DNA of 64,000 bases from assembly GCA_025934645.1 (NCBI GenBank), contig JAICWY010000002.1:1-64000 (forward strand), in the 5' to 3' direction. Shown here one piece after another: positions 51,176-60,311 of this stretch (its first letter is position 1; each line of letters opens with the position of its first letter). Made by a program: the position numbers and the translations under genes. The DNA is from Vulcanimicrobiia bacterium. GTDB lineage: Bacteria > Vulcanimicrobiota > Vulcanimicrobiia > Vulcanimicrobiales > Vulcanimicrobiaceae. The notes below the pieces were generated by a model. It saw nothing but the letters and a program-made list of their open reading frames with translations, made no database searches and was not told the DNA's origin.

Positions 51176-52749
51176 GCTGGCGCGTAGGGCTGCTGCTCGT
51201 TCTGCTGCTAGCGCTTGCGCTCCGGCTCAAAGGCATTCACGATCCGATCCTGGATCATCCCGGTTGGCGCCAAGGCGACACGGCGTCCATTGCCAAGAAC
51301 TTTGCGACGCTGCAGTACAACGTGCTGTACCCTCAGACGAATTATAATGGACCGCCGCCGAATTACGTCGAGCTAGAACTCCAAATCGTTCCGATCGTCG
51401 CAGCGACGTTTTATAAAGTCGTGGGCGTTCATGAAGTCATCGGACGCCTTACCACGCTGGCGTTCAGTCTGGGCACGGTTGCCGTGTTGGCATTCTTCGC
51501 GCGCTGGCTGTTCGTAAGCGAAATCGCCGGATTGCTCGCAGCACTCGCCTTTGCGATCGTGCCGGGCAGCGTGTACTACGGCCGCACGTTTACGCCCGAC
51601 ACGACCATGGTGTTTTTTATGACCGCCGCGCTCTATGCGATCTCGCGCATGCTGGTCGAGGAAGAACGCTGGACGGCGCCCAGCATCGCTCGTTCCACGG
51701 CGCTGCTCGCGTTGGCGTTCTTGGCAAAGCCCGTCTCACTTGCCGCGCTCGTACCGATCGGCGCACTCATCGCCGAACGCGCGCTCACCTGGCGCACCAT
51801 GCGCTGGAGCGCGATCGCGATTCTCCTCATCGTTCCGTTGGGATTGCTCTACGGATACGATCGCGTGGTCGCATCGCACGCGGAATGGCACTGGGCCTCG
51901 GGCATCACGCAGCTGCACGTCATTCCATCGCTGAAAGCGTCGCTTACGAACGGCGCGGCGCTCGGGCTGAAACTGACGCAATTCCGGCTTATGCTGGGCG
52001 TGCTCTCACGCATGATGATTGGGCCGGCGATTACCGCGCTCGCCATTCTCGGCTTTCTGCTGCTGCCGCGTACGACGCGCACGCGGACGCTGCTGTGGGG
52101 CTGGCTGATCGGCGGCCTCGCATACACGTACGTGGTCGTCACCGTCGAGCGCGTAGACTACTACATGTATCTGCTGCTGCCGCTCGCCGCCCTCACCGCT
52201 GCGGGCTTTTTGGTCCGGCTCTACGAGGCGATCGCGCAAAGCGCGGTCGATCGCGCCTGGAAGTACGCCGCAGCGGTATGCGCTGTTGCCGCGCTCGGCG
52301 CGATAGTGTACCAGAACCGCCAGATCGTGAAGCCTTACTACGCGTACAACAAACAGGTGTACCGCAACGCGCTGGCATTGAACGCGACGCTCGATAAAAA
52401 CGCGCTCATCGTGATGGGGCACTACGATCCGTCGGTGCTGTATTACATCGGCCGGTACGGTTGGGAAGAGGATCCGTATCTCTGGACGCCGTTCGACGAG
52501 CAGAGCGCCATCCGCAAGGGAGCCCGTTATTTCATCGCGATCGAAAAGAACCGCTTCAACCGCAACGTCGAGTTATGTGCGTGGATGCAGCGCTTCCCGG
52601 TGATAAATCCTAACGCGCAGTGGCCGGTTTACCTTACCGATCCCGCCCGCGTCAAACCGGGCGCCGAAGCGCAATGGCGCAGTTTCCGCAACGCCGAGAA
52701 AGCCGGCGACGCGCGCGCTTGGCTCGACGGCCGCGGCATCTGTCGCTAG
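51172..52749 (+). CDS. GT39/ArnT-like membrane glycosyltransferase
   Basis: HPGWRQGDTASIAKNF, YGRTFTPDTTMVFF, multiple TM; start CTG 51172 (CTGA overlap) or TTG 51151. Confidence 0.83.
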   Translation: MSWRVGLLLVLLLALALRLKGIHDPILDHPGWRQGDTASIAKNFATLQYNVLYPQTNYNGPPPNYVELELQIVPIVAATFYKVVGVHEVIGRLTTLAFSLGTVAVLAFFARWLFVSEIAGLLAALAFAIVPGSVYYGRTFTPDTTMVFFMTAALYAISRMLVEEERWTAPSIARSTALLALAFLAKPVSLAALVPIGALIAERALTWRTMRWSAIAILLIVPLGLLYGYDRVVASHAEWHWASGITQLHVIPSLKASLTNGAALGLKLTQFRLMLGVLSRMMIGPAITALAILGFLLLPRTTRTRTLLWGWLIGGLAYTYVVVTVERVDYYMYLLLPLAALTAAGFLVRLYEAIAQSAVDRAWKYAAAVCAVAALGAIVYQNRQIVKPYYAYNKQVYRNALALNATLDKNALIVMGHYDPSVLYYIGRYGWEEDPYLWTPFDEQSAIRKGARYFIAIEKNRFNRNVELCAWMQRFPVINPNAQWPVYLTDPARVKPGAEAQWRSFRNAEKAGDARAWLDGRGICR

Positions 52750-52758
52750 CGCACTGTC

Positions 52759-53415
52759 CTAAGGCAGCGGGAGTAACGAACCGGCCGGAGCCAGCGTGTC
52801 GCCTTTTTCGGCGGCAGGCACGCCGGATTCCACGAGTTGGCGGTACGCGATGAGACGGTTCGTGTTTTTGACCACGTCGAGCTGGAGTTCGTACGACGTG
52901 CGGATGGCTTTCGTCAAGTCTTGGGTGTCGTACGTATAGCTGAAGCGTTTGAGATTCTTGAGAATATCTTTGGTGGAATCGTTGAGCGTTGCGTACGCCG
53001 TTTGCAGCTGCAGCCCCGCGCCTTCGTACGTCGGATAGTTTGCGATAACGATTTCGCGCTTGAGCCGCGCGTCGTCGATCTGCGAGCGCAGCGCCAACAG
53101 ACGCACGCTCTGCGGATCGTATCTCTGCGCGTCATCGATCGTCGTCATCGCATCGTCGAAATCGCCGCGCCGGTAGTCGGCCTCGGCGATGAGCGCCGAG
53201 ACTTTCGCGAAGCCCGCCCGGGCACGGGCGTCTCGGGGATTGACCCGCAGAGCGAGGCGGTAGGCAGTCTCGGCCTCATGCAGCGAGCCCCGGTCCAACG
53301 CCACGTCGCCCTGATTCACGCGCGTGTTGACGATCCAGTGCTCGACCGTACGGGAACAGCCGGTTAAGCCCAAAAGAGCGGCGAGCAGGCAGGCGAGGGG
53401 ACTGAGCGGTTTCAC
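52759..53415 (-). CDS. TPR-containing lipoprotein
   Basis: LLGLTGCSR lipobox; ALDRGSLHEAETAYRLALRVNPRDARARAGFAKV TPR-like; GTG start. Confidence 0.72.
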   Translation of the reverse strand: MKPLSPLACLLAALLGLTGCSRTVEHWIVNTRVNQGDVALDRGSLHEAETAYRLALRVNPRDARARAGFAKVSALIAEADYRRGDFDDAMTTIDDAQRYDPQSVRLLALRSQIDDARLKREIVIANYPTYEGAGLQLQTAYATLNDSTKDILKNLKRFSYTYDTQDLTKAIRTSYELQLDVVKNTNRLIAYRQLVESGVPAAEKGDTLAPAGSLLPLP

Positions 53416-53426
53416 GGCACGAACTC

Positions 53427-54279
53427 CTATTTTCCGTGGTTCACTAAATGCGCGACTGCCGCGATGATCCATGCCGCCGGCCAAAGCAATGCCTGGGAAA
53501 CCAGCCAGCCCAGTATCGCGGTCAGCGACAAGTAGAACACCATGGCCTTCACTTCTTCGTGCGGGCGCTCGCCTTTCACCGCTTCGTCGACGATTATCGA
53601 CGATGTCGGATCGACGAAGAACGTGAACGCGATAGTGCCGACGCCGTTGATGATACCCGAGATGCCGATAGCCGTGCGGGCTACGTTCACGTCGATCACA
53701 CTCGCGTAATATGCGGCCACGACGCCGATCGCGTAGATGCCCGTTACCACGACGTTGAAAATCAACAGACGGCGCGGGATGTTCTCCGTTGAAAACGCGA
53801 AGATCTCGCGATAGTGCGGAACGCGCAAATGCGAGAGCACGTTCCAGGCGACGGAGGGATGAAAAAGCCGCGCTAGCGAGTGCGGCAAGGATTTCGTCCG
53901 CTCGAACGAGCGCACGCCGCGCACGTAGAGATATACGAACATCGGAAGCATGAGGCTTCCTACGATCGTTCCGGCCGTTCCGGCAAGGATGATCAGACGC
54001 AACTGCCACTCAAACGTATGCTGGACGTGTGCGATCGCATCGTGAGTGCCGGGCATCGCGGCGAGTGCTTTTACAGCATTGCCCGCTTTATCGGACAACG
54101 GCCCGAGCATCAGCGTGTAAACCAGCGTCGCGAGCCGGCTCGCGGTTACGAACAGGTTGAACAACGAGATCGAAGTCGCAATCCGTCCGGTACGGACTCC
54201 GGCTAAACGTGCGGCATATGCCCCGATTTGAATCGCTTGAACGATGACGTTAATAGCCAGGGCAACAAAAAGCTGCCAT
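53427..54279 (-). CDS. Amj-like (DUF2837) putative lipid II flippase; 5' end unresolved
   Basis: IGAYAARLAGVRTGRIATSISLFNLFVTASRLATLVYTLMLGPL, multiple TM; conserved part extends upstream of the track start at 54164. Confidence 0.68.
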
Positions 54280-54312
54280 GTCCAGAACGGGACAACTGGG
54301 ACTGTGCCGGTA

Positions 54313-55569
54313 TTATGCAGCGTTGCGGTTCCAGTTCACGGCCGCTTCGTCCACGGGGCCGAGAACGCAGAGGCCGAGTTGATCGTCGGTCAGCAGATCC
54401 TGCGCCAGCGTCTGCACGTCTTCCGCGGTAACCGCATCGACCTGCTGCTCGATCTCTTCGGTCGTCAACTGGCGGCCCAGTGAAAACTCGCTGCGGCCAA
54501 GCCGGATCATGCGGCTCGACGTACTCTCCAGCGAGAGCGTCAGGCTGCCTTTGATGTGTTCCTTGGCCAGACGCAGTTCCGCGTCGCCCACGCGCGTGTC
54601 GCGCAAAACCGCGAACTGCTCCCCGATCACCGAAACGCACTCGCGCACGTTTTCCGGCGACGTTCCGGCATACACCGCGAATAAACCGGCGCCGCGATAC
54701 GCCGCTTGAAAGGAGTACACCGTGTAGACCAGACCACGCTTTTCGCGGATCTCTTGAAACAGCCGGCTCGACATGCCGCCGCCCAAGATCGTGTCCAACA
54801 CCGTGAGCACGTAACGCCGGTCGTCCCGCACGGACAGGCCGCGCGTACCGAGCACCACGTACGCCTGCTCGCTGTCTTTGTGGCGGAAGAGCGTTCCCGG
54901 CGTCGCCGGCGGCGAGCCGGGCTGCGGTAATTCACAGGAGCCCTCGAATGACGCGAACGCTTTTTCGAAGAGCGCGACGACATTGTCGTGATCCACGTTG
55001 CCGGCCGCCGCAACGACGACCGAATTCGGCGCGTAATGGCGTTTCATGTGCGCGCGCAGATCTTCGGGGACGATCTTGGAGACGGTGTCGGCAAAGCCGA
55101 TCGTGGGCGCCCCCAGGTCGCTGCCGTCCCACATCGTTTGAATGAAGAGATCGTGGATTAACTCGTCGGGCGAGTCGTCGTACATCTTGATCTCTTCGAG
55201 CACGACTTTCTGTTCTTTCGCAAGCTCTTCGGGATCGAAGCGCGAGTTCAAAAACATGTCGCTGAGCACGTCGACCGCCACGGGCAGATGCTGATCCATC
55301 ACCTTGGCGTAGTAGCACGTGCTTTCTTTATCGGTGAAGGCGTTCAGATTGCCGCCGATACCGTCCATCTCTTCGGCGATCTGCCGCGCGGTGCGCCGCT
55401 GCGTGCCTTTGAAGAGCATATGTTCGACCAGATGCGAGATGCCGCGGCGCTCGGCGGCTTCGGCGGCGGAGCCGACGTCTGCCCAGATGCCGATGGATGC
55501 CGAGCGAAACGCCGGCATAGATTCGGTGACGACGCGCACGCCGTTCGAGAGAGTGCTCTTGCGATACAT
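54313..55569 (-). CDS. M16-family zinc peptidase (processing-peptidase-like)
   Basis: HLVEHMLFKGT inverted zinc motif, GMSSRLFQEIREKRGLVY. Confidence 0.95.
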   Translation of the reverse strand: MYRKSTLSNGVRVVTESMPAFRSASIGIWADVGSAAEAAERRGISHLVEHMLFKGTQRRTARQIAEEMDGIGGNLNAFTDKESTCYYAKVMDQHLPVAVDVLSDMFLNSRFDPEELAKEQKVVLEEIKMYDDSPDELIHDLFIQTMWDGSDLGAPTIGFADTVSKIVPEDLRAHMKRHYAPNSVVVAAAGNVDHDNVVALFEKAFASFEGSCELPQPGSPPATPGTLFRHKDSEQAYVVLGTRGLSVRDDRRYVLTVLDTILGGGMSSRLFQEIREKRGLVYTVYSFQAAYRGAGLFAVYAGTSPENVRECVSVIGEQFAVLRDTRVGDAELRLAKEHIKGSLTLSLESTSSRMIRLGRSEFSLGRQLTTEEIEQQVDAVTAEDVQTLAQDLLTDDQLGLCVLGPVDEAAVNWNRNAA

Positions 55570-55577
55570 GCCCGGCT

Positions 55578-56096
55578 TCACTTTAGAGCGGAGCGCGCCC
55601 ACTCCTGGTCCCAGTAGACGCCATCCCCTTGCCGCAAGCGCCGTTGCAGCGAGGCCGCGCTCTCACCCCGGATCACGCTGACCGAGAAAACGGTGCGCGA
55701 GGTGGGTTTCGCGATGTCGCCGGCGACGACGACGTCTTTGCCGACACGCAGCGGCACGCTGGCCCAGATGTCGACTTCATCGATCGGGGCAGCTGCGAAC
55801 GAGCGCTGTGCGAGCGTGAGGACCTCGCCCGTGAAACCGGCGCGCGTGAGTGACGCGTGGAAGTGCACGCCCGAAACGCGCAAACCCGCGACGTCGTGGC
55901 CGTTGAAACCGTCGGCGTACACGTTGAGCACTTGCGCGGGCCACTGTGTAGAAAAGAGCGCGCGTCCGATCGAGACCGCCATCGCCTTGCGGTTTCCGCC
56001 GGCGCGCGCTGCCGCATCGAGGCGATCGACGCCGGGCGAGGCAGTGGGGAAAAGCGCCTGCGCCAGCAGGACCAGCGCGCTAATAACTTTGAGCAA
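55578..56096 (-). CDS. hypothetical secreted protein
   Basis: 172 aa with signal peptide, 17-bp overlap with proS end. Confidence 0.6.
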   Translation of the reverse strand: MLKVISALVLLAQALFPTASPGVDRLDAAARAGGNRKAMAVSIGRALFSTQWPAQVLNVYADGFNGHDVAGLRVSGVHFHASLTRAGFTGEVLTLAQRSFAAAPIDEVDIWASVPLRVGKDVVVAGDIAKPTSRTVFSVSVIRGESAASLQRRLRQGDGVYWDQEWARSALK

Positions 56097-57543
56097 AGTA
56101 CGCGTTTACCGTGGCCGGTTCGCCGCAAGCCACGCACTTGGCGCCCGGAGTCTGCAGCGCGCGCGTATTGCGCGTGGTAGCGCTCGTCGCAGTTTTCACT
56201 TCCGCTTCGCACTCCGGGCGGCCGCACCACGCAATATCGATCATGCCGGCCCGCTCGCGGCATTTAGTGAAGAACTCATCGCGATCGCTGACGACGAACG
56301 TGTGCGATTCCAGGAACGCCTTGGCTTGCGCATACATGGAATCGTGCACCGCATCGAGCAGCTCGCGCAGTTTCGCGGGCAATTCGCCGAACGGGACGCT
56401 CGTTTTCGCGCCGTCTTCACCTTTGCTCTTATCGCGCCGCACGACGGTTACGCTGCCGCTCTCCAGATCGCGCGGGCCGATCTCGATGCGCAGCGGTACG
56501 CCGCGCATCTCCCACTCGCTGTATTTCCAGCCCGGCGTGTAATCGCGATCGTCCACGCGCACGCGGTAACCCGCGCCGCGCAGGCCTTTCGCAAGTTCGT
56601 GCGCTTTCTCGACTGTACTCGTATCGCCGCCGCGCACGATCGGCACGAACACCGCTTCGATCGGCGCCAGTTTCGGCGGAATGCGCAGACCGCGATCGTC
56701 GCCGTGCGTCATAATTACCGCGCCGAGCATGCGCCACGACATGCCCCACGAGGTCGTGTAGACATGCTGAATCTGCTGGTTTGCATCGGCGAACGTGATG
56801 TCGTAGGCTTTGCTGAAGTTTTGGCCGAGGTCGTGCGAGGTCGCCGATTGCAACGCTTTTCCGTCGGGCATCAGCGCTTCGATCGAGAACGTCTCGACGG
56901 CTCCGGGAAAACGCTCGCTCGCGCTCTTCGCCCCCGCATAGACGGGAATGGCGGCGACGTTTTCAGCGAAGTCTTGGTAGACGTCCAGCATGCGTTCTGT
57001 TTCTTCGCGCGCTTCGGCAGCGGTTGCGTGCGCCGTATGGCCTTCTTGCCATAGAAACTCCATGGTGCGCAAAAATGGACGCGTCGCTTTCTCCCAACGC
57101 AGCACGTTCGCCCATTGGTTGATCAAGATCGGCAGATCGCGGTGCGACTGAATCCACTTGGCATACATGACGCCGATAATGACTTCCGACGTCGGGCGAA
57201 TCGCCAGGCGCTCTTCGAGCTTTTCCTGGCCGCCCTCGGTCACCCACGCCACTTCCGGCGCAAAGCCTTCGACGTGCTCCGCTTCCTTTGTAAGTAAGCT
57301 CTCGGGGATCAGCAGCGGAAAGTACGCGTTCTCATGGCCGGTCGCTTTGAAACGCTCGTCCAGATGTTTCTGCAGGTTCTCCCACATGCCGAAACCGGCC
57401 GGCCGCAGCACGACGCACCCGCGAACCGGCGAGTACGATACCAGTTCTGCTTTCAAACAGACGGCGGTATACCAGGCGGAAAGATCGGCGGCTTTAGGAG
57501 GGATCTCCTTGACCAGCTGCTCCTGTTGAAGTGCGTCGGACAT
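56080..57543 (-). CDS. proS: prolyl-tRNA synthetase, archaeal/eukaryal-like type with C-terminal Cys-rich domain
   Basis: RPTSEVIIGVMYAKWIQSHRDLPILINQWANVLRWE, WRMLGAVIMTHGDDRGLRIPPKLAP. Confidence 0.95.
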   Translation of the reverse strand: MSDALQQEQLVKEIPPKAADLSAWYTAVCLKAELVSYSPVRGCVVLRPAGFGMWENLQKHLDERFKATGHENAYFPLLIPESLLTKEAEHVEGFAPEVAWVTEGGQEKLEERLAIRPTSEVIIGVMYAKWIQSHRDLPILINQWANVLRWEKATRPFLRTMEFLWQEGHTAHATAAEAREETERMLDVYQDFAENVAAIPVYAGAKSASERFPGAVETFSIEALMPDGKALQSATSHDLGQNFSKAYDITFADANQQIQHVYTTSWGMSWRMLGAVIMTHGDDRGLRIPPKLAPIEAVFVPIVRGGDTSTVEKAHELAKGLRGAGYRVRVDDRDYTPGWKYSEWEMRGVPLRIEIGPRDLESGSVTVVRRDKSKGEDGAKTSVPFGELPAKLRELLDAVHDSMYAQAKAFLESHTFVVSDRDEFFTKCRERAGMIDIAWCGRPECEAEVKTATSATTRNTRALQTPGAKCVACGEPATVNAYFAQSY

Positions 57544-57619
57544 GACCGGCCTCGATTCGGAAATTGCGCAGCGGGGGCCTGCAACGGTAGCGGGCGCGCG
57601 GCCGTCGAAATCGGACGCC

Positions 57620-58234
57620 ATGCCGAAATTGACGCGAATTTACACGCGCACGGGCGACGACGGAACGACCGGATTGGTCGGCGGCGCCCGCGTGCCGAAG
57701 AACAGCATGCGCATCGAAACGTACGGAACACTCGACGAGCTTTCGAGTTTTATCGGTCTGGCCCGCGCGCATCTCGCTCCGGCACTTCAAGCAGACTCGG
57801 GGCTGCAGCGCCTGGATGCGTGGCTTGCGTGGACGCAAGACGTCCTGTTTAATCTCGGTGCCGAGCTCGCCACGCCGGTCGACAAACGTTGGGACGGCAT
57901 GCCGCTGGCCTCGGAATCTGACGCGAAAGCGTTGGAACGGGCTATCGACGAAGCGCAGAAGGACCTCGAGCCGCTGGCAAATTTCATTCATCCCGGCGGC
58001 ACGCTGCCCGGATCCGTTTTGCATGTCGCGCGCACCGTGTGCCGTCGCGCGGAACGGCTGCTCGTCACGCTGCGGGAAGATACGCCGGAAATCTCCGGCA
58101 ATTGCGTGCGCTACGTCAACCGGTTATCGGACGCGCTGTTCGTATGGGCGCGTTGGACGAATCACCGGCTCAACTCGGGCGAACATCTCTGGAACGCGCA
58201 GACGCGTCCGCCGCAAGCAGCAGACGCTTCGTAA
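57620..58234 (+). CDS. PduO-type ATP:cob(I)alamin adenosyltransferase
   Basis: IYTRTGDDGTTGLVGGARVPKNSMRIETYGTLDELSSFIG, RTVCRRAER. Confidence 0.94.
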   Translation: MPKLTRIYTRTGDDGTTGLVGGARVPKNSMRIETYGTLDELSSFIGLARAHLAPALQADSGLQRLDAWLAWTQDVLFNLGAELATPVDKRWDGMPLASESDAKALERAIDEAQKDLEPLANFIHPGGTLPGSVLHVARTVCRRAERLLVTLREDTPEISGNCVRYVNRLSDALFVWARWTNHRLNSGEHLWNAQTRPPQAADAS

Positions 58235-58748
58235 CGCCGTAGCGCAGCAACGCGGCGACGGTGAGCGCGTCGTTGATCTGTCCCGAGGCCGCGGCCGCGA
58301 TCGCAACTTCTTCGGGAATGCGCACCAGCTCGATCGTCTCGCTGACATCTTGATCCGCCTCGACGTGCTCCACGCCGTGCGCCAAAAAAATCTGCACGGG
58401 ATCGCCCAGCAGCGAAGGTAACTCGTACAGTTGCCCGAGCTCGCTCCAATGTACGGCTTCCAACCCGAGTTCTTCGCGCAATTCGCGTTTCGCGCAGTCG
58501 AGCGGCGATTCACCCGGATCGGCGCCGCCTTTGACGAGTTCGACGATCTCCGCTTGCGCCGCGAAGCGTGGTTGACGGGCGAAGAGCAGATCGCCGCCGT
58601 CTGAAACGACGACTGCGGAACTGGGCGGCACGACGATCAGCGCATGCTCGCCTTCAGCGCCGCTCGGATGGCGTATTCGATGCGCCTCCACCGCGAGATG
58701 GGGATTGCGATAGACCTCACGGGAGTCCAGCCGCCGGTACTGCTTCAT
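58170..58748 (-). CDS. NUDIX hydrolase (ADP-ribose pyrophosphatase-like)
   Basis: GGADPGESPLDCAKRELREELG Nudix box. Confidence 0.92.
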   Translation of the reverse strand: MKQYRRLDSREVYRNPHLAVEAHRIRHPSGAEGEHALIVVPPSSAVVVSDGGDLLFARQPRFAAQAEIVELVKGGADPGESPLDCAKRELREELGLEAVHWSELGQLYELPSLLGDPVQIFLAHGVEHVEADQDVSETIELVRIPEEVAIAAAASGQINDALTVAALLRYGVTKRLLLAADASARSRDVRPS

Positions 58749-58799
58749 GGCCGCTTCTTCTTGTAGGTCGGCGCCCGTTCTTCTGCGAACCGCCCGGGA

Positions 58800-60305
58800 A
58801 TGTCGCTAGCCTCTCGCCTGTTTGCCACGACCAATATCGAGAAATTGCGGGCCCTCTCGCAGCAGAAAATTCTCCGGCGCGCGCTGACGGGGAAAGATCT
58901 CATCGCCATCGGCCTGGGAACGATGATCGGCGGCGGCATCTTCACCACGATCGGACCCGGCATTTTGATGGCCGGTCCGGCGATCATCATTTCGTATTTG
59001 CTCGCCGGCGCGGCCTCGCTCTTCGCGGCGCTCTCGTATGCCGAACTGGGTTCGATGGTCCCCATCGCGGGATCCGCGTACACCTATTCGTACGCAACGC
59101 TCGGCAAACTGGTCGCGTGGATCATCGGTTTCGCGCTCCTTTTCGAATACGGCATCAGCGCCGCGCCGGTCGCTCAGCAGTTCTCCGGCGCGATTCAAGC
59201 GGTGCTCAAAGATTTCGGCGTGACCGTGCCCGTGTGGGCGCAGACTTCGTCGCTGGCGATTCACGGTTCGTGGTGGATCCCGACGCACTGGGATTTCATG
59301 CACTCGCAGTACGACATCATCGGCGCGATCTTCGTGTTGCTGCTCTCGATGCTGCTCTCGATCGGCATCCGCGAAACCGCGACGACGAACAACATTTTCG
59401 TCGTGCTCAAGATCGGCGCGCTGCTCATCTTCATCGCGTTCGGCGTGACGCTGTTCCACCCGGCGTATCTGCATGATTTCGCGCCCAAAGGCTGGGGCTA
59501 CCTCAAGCCGTTCTCCGGCGGCGGCGGCTTCGGCATCATCCCCGGCGCGGCGCTCGTCTTCTTCAGCTACATCGGTTTCGACACGGCGACGACGACCGCG
59601 GAGGAAACCAAAAACCCGGCGCGCGATGTGCCCGTCGGCGTCATCGGCGCGCTCGCCATCGGCACGGTTCTCTACTGCGCGACCGCGATCGTGCTCGTCG
59701 GCGCGGTGCCGTGGCAGCACGTCGATCAGAACGCGGCGCTCCAAGCCGCTCTTGCGCCGCTGCACAACTGGTTCGCGAACATCGCGATTACGGTCGGCGT
59801 ACTCGCCGGGACGACGTCGGTAGCACTCGCATCGCTGCTCGGCCAGACGCGTATTTTCTACGTGATGGCGCGAGACAAGATGCTTCCGCCCTTCGTCGCA
59901 CAAGTGCATCCGCGTTTCAAGACACCCGTGCTGATGACAATGATCACCGGCGCGGCAGTCGCGGTGCTGACGCTCATCGTTCCGCTAAATCAGCTGTTGA
60001 ACTTGGTGAACATCGGCACGCTTCTGGCCTTTATGGTGGTCTGCGCAGGCGTGATCTATCTTCGCTATAAGCGTCCCGATATTCCGCGGTCGTTCAGATC
60101 GCCGTTCGTTCCGGTCTTTCCGATGCTCGGAATCTTGTTCTCCGCGTTTCTCGCGGTGTTCGGACTCTCGCCCGAAACGTGGATCTGGTTCATCGGCGCG
60201 CTGATCGTCGGGCTCATCATCTTCTTCTCGTACGGTTTCCACAAATCGAATCCCGACGAAGTGGTCCCGGTGCTCGAACCCGAGGGCCTGGAAGAATACG
60301 CGTAA
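58800..60305 (+). CDS. APC-family amino acid permease (CAT-like)
   Basis: GLGTMIGGGIFTTIGPG, FFSYIGFDTATTTAEETKNPARDVPVGV. Confidence 0.93.
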   Translation: MSLASRLFATTNIEKLRALSQQKILRRALTGKDLIAIGLGTMIGGGIFTTIGPGILMAGPAIIISYLLAGAASLFAALSYAELGSMVPIAGSAYTYSYATLGKLVAWIIGFALLFEYGISAAPVAQQFSGAIQAVLKDFGVTVPVWAQTSSLAIHGSWWIPTHWDFMHSQYDIIGAIFVLLLSMLLSIGIRETATTNNIFVVLKIGALLIFIAFGVTLFHPAYLHDFAPKGWGYLKPFSGGGGFGIIPGAALVFFSYIGFDTATTTAEETKNPARDVPVGVIGALAIGTVLYCATAIVLVGAVPWQHVDQNAALQAALAPLHNWFANIAITVGVLAGTTSVALASLLGQTRIFYVMARDKMLPPFVAQVHPRFKTPVLMTMITGAAVAVLTLIVPLNQLLNLVNIGTLLAFMVVCAGVIYLRYKRPDIPRSFRSPFVPVFPMLGILFSAFLAVFGLSPETWIWFIGALIVGLIIFFSYGFHKSNPDEVVPVLEPEGLEEYA

Positions 60306-60311
60306 TACCCG

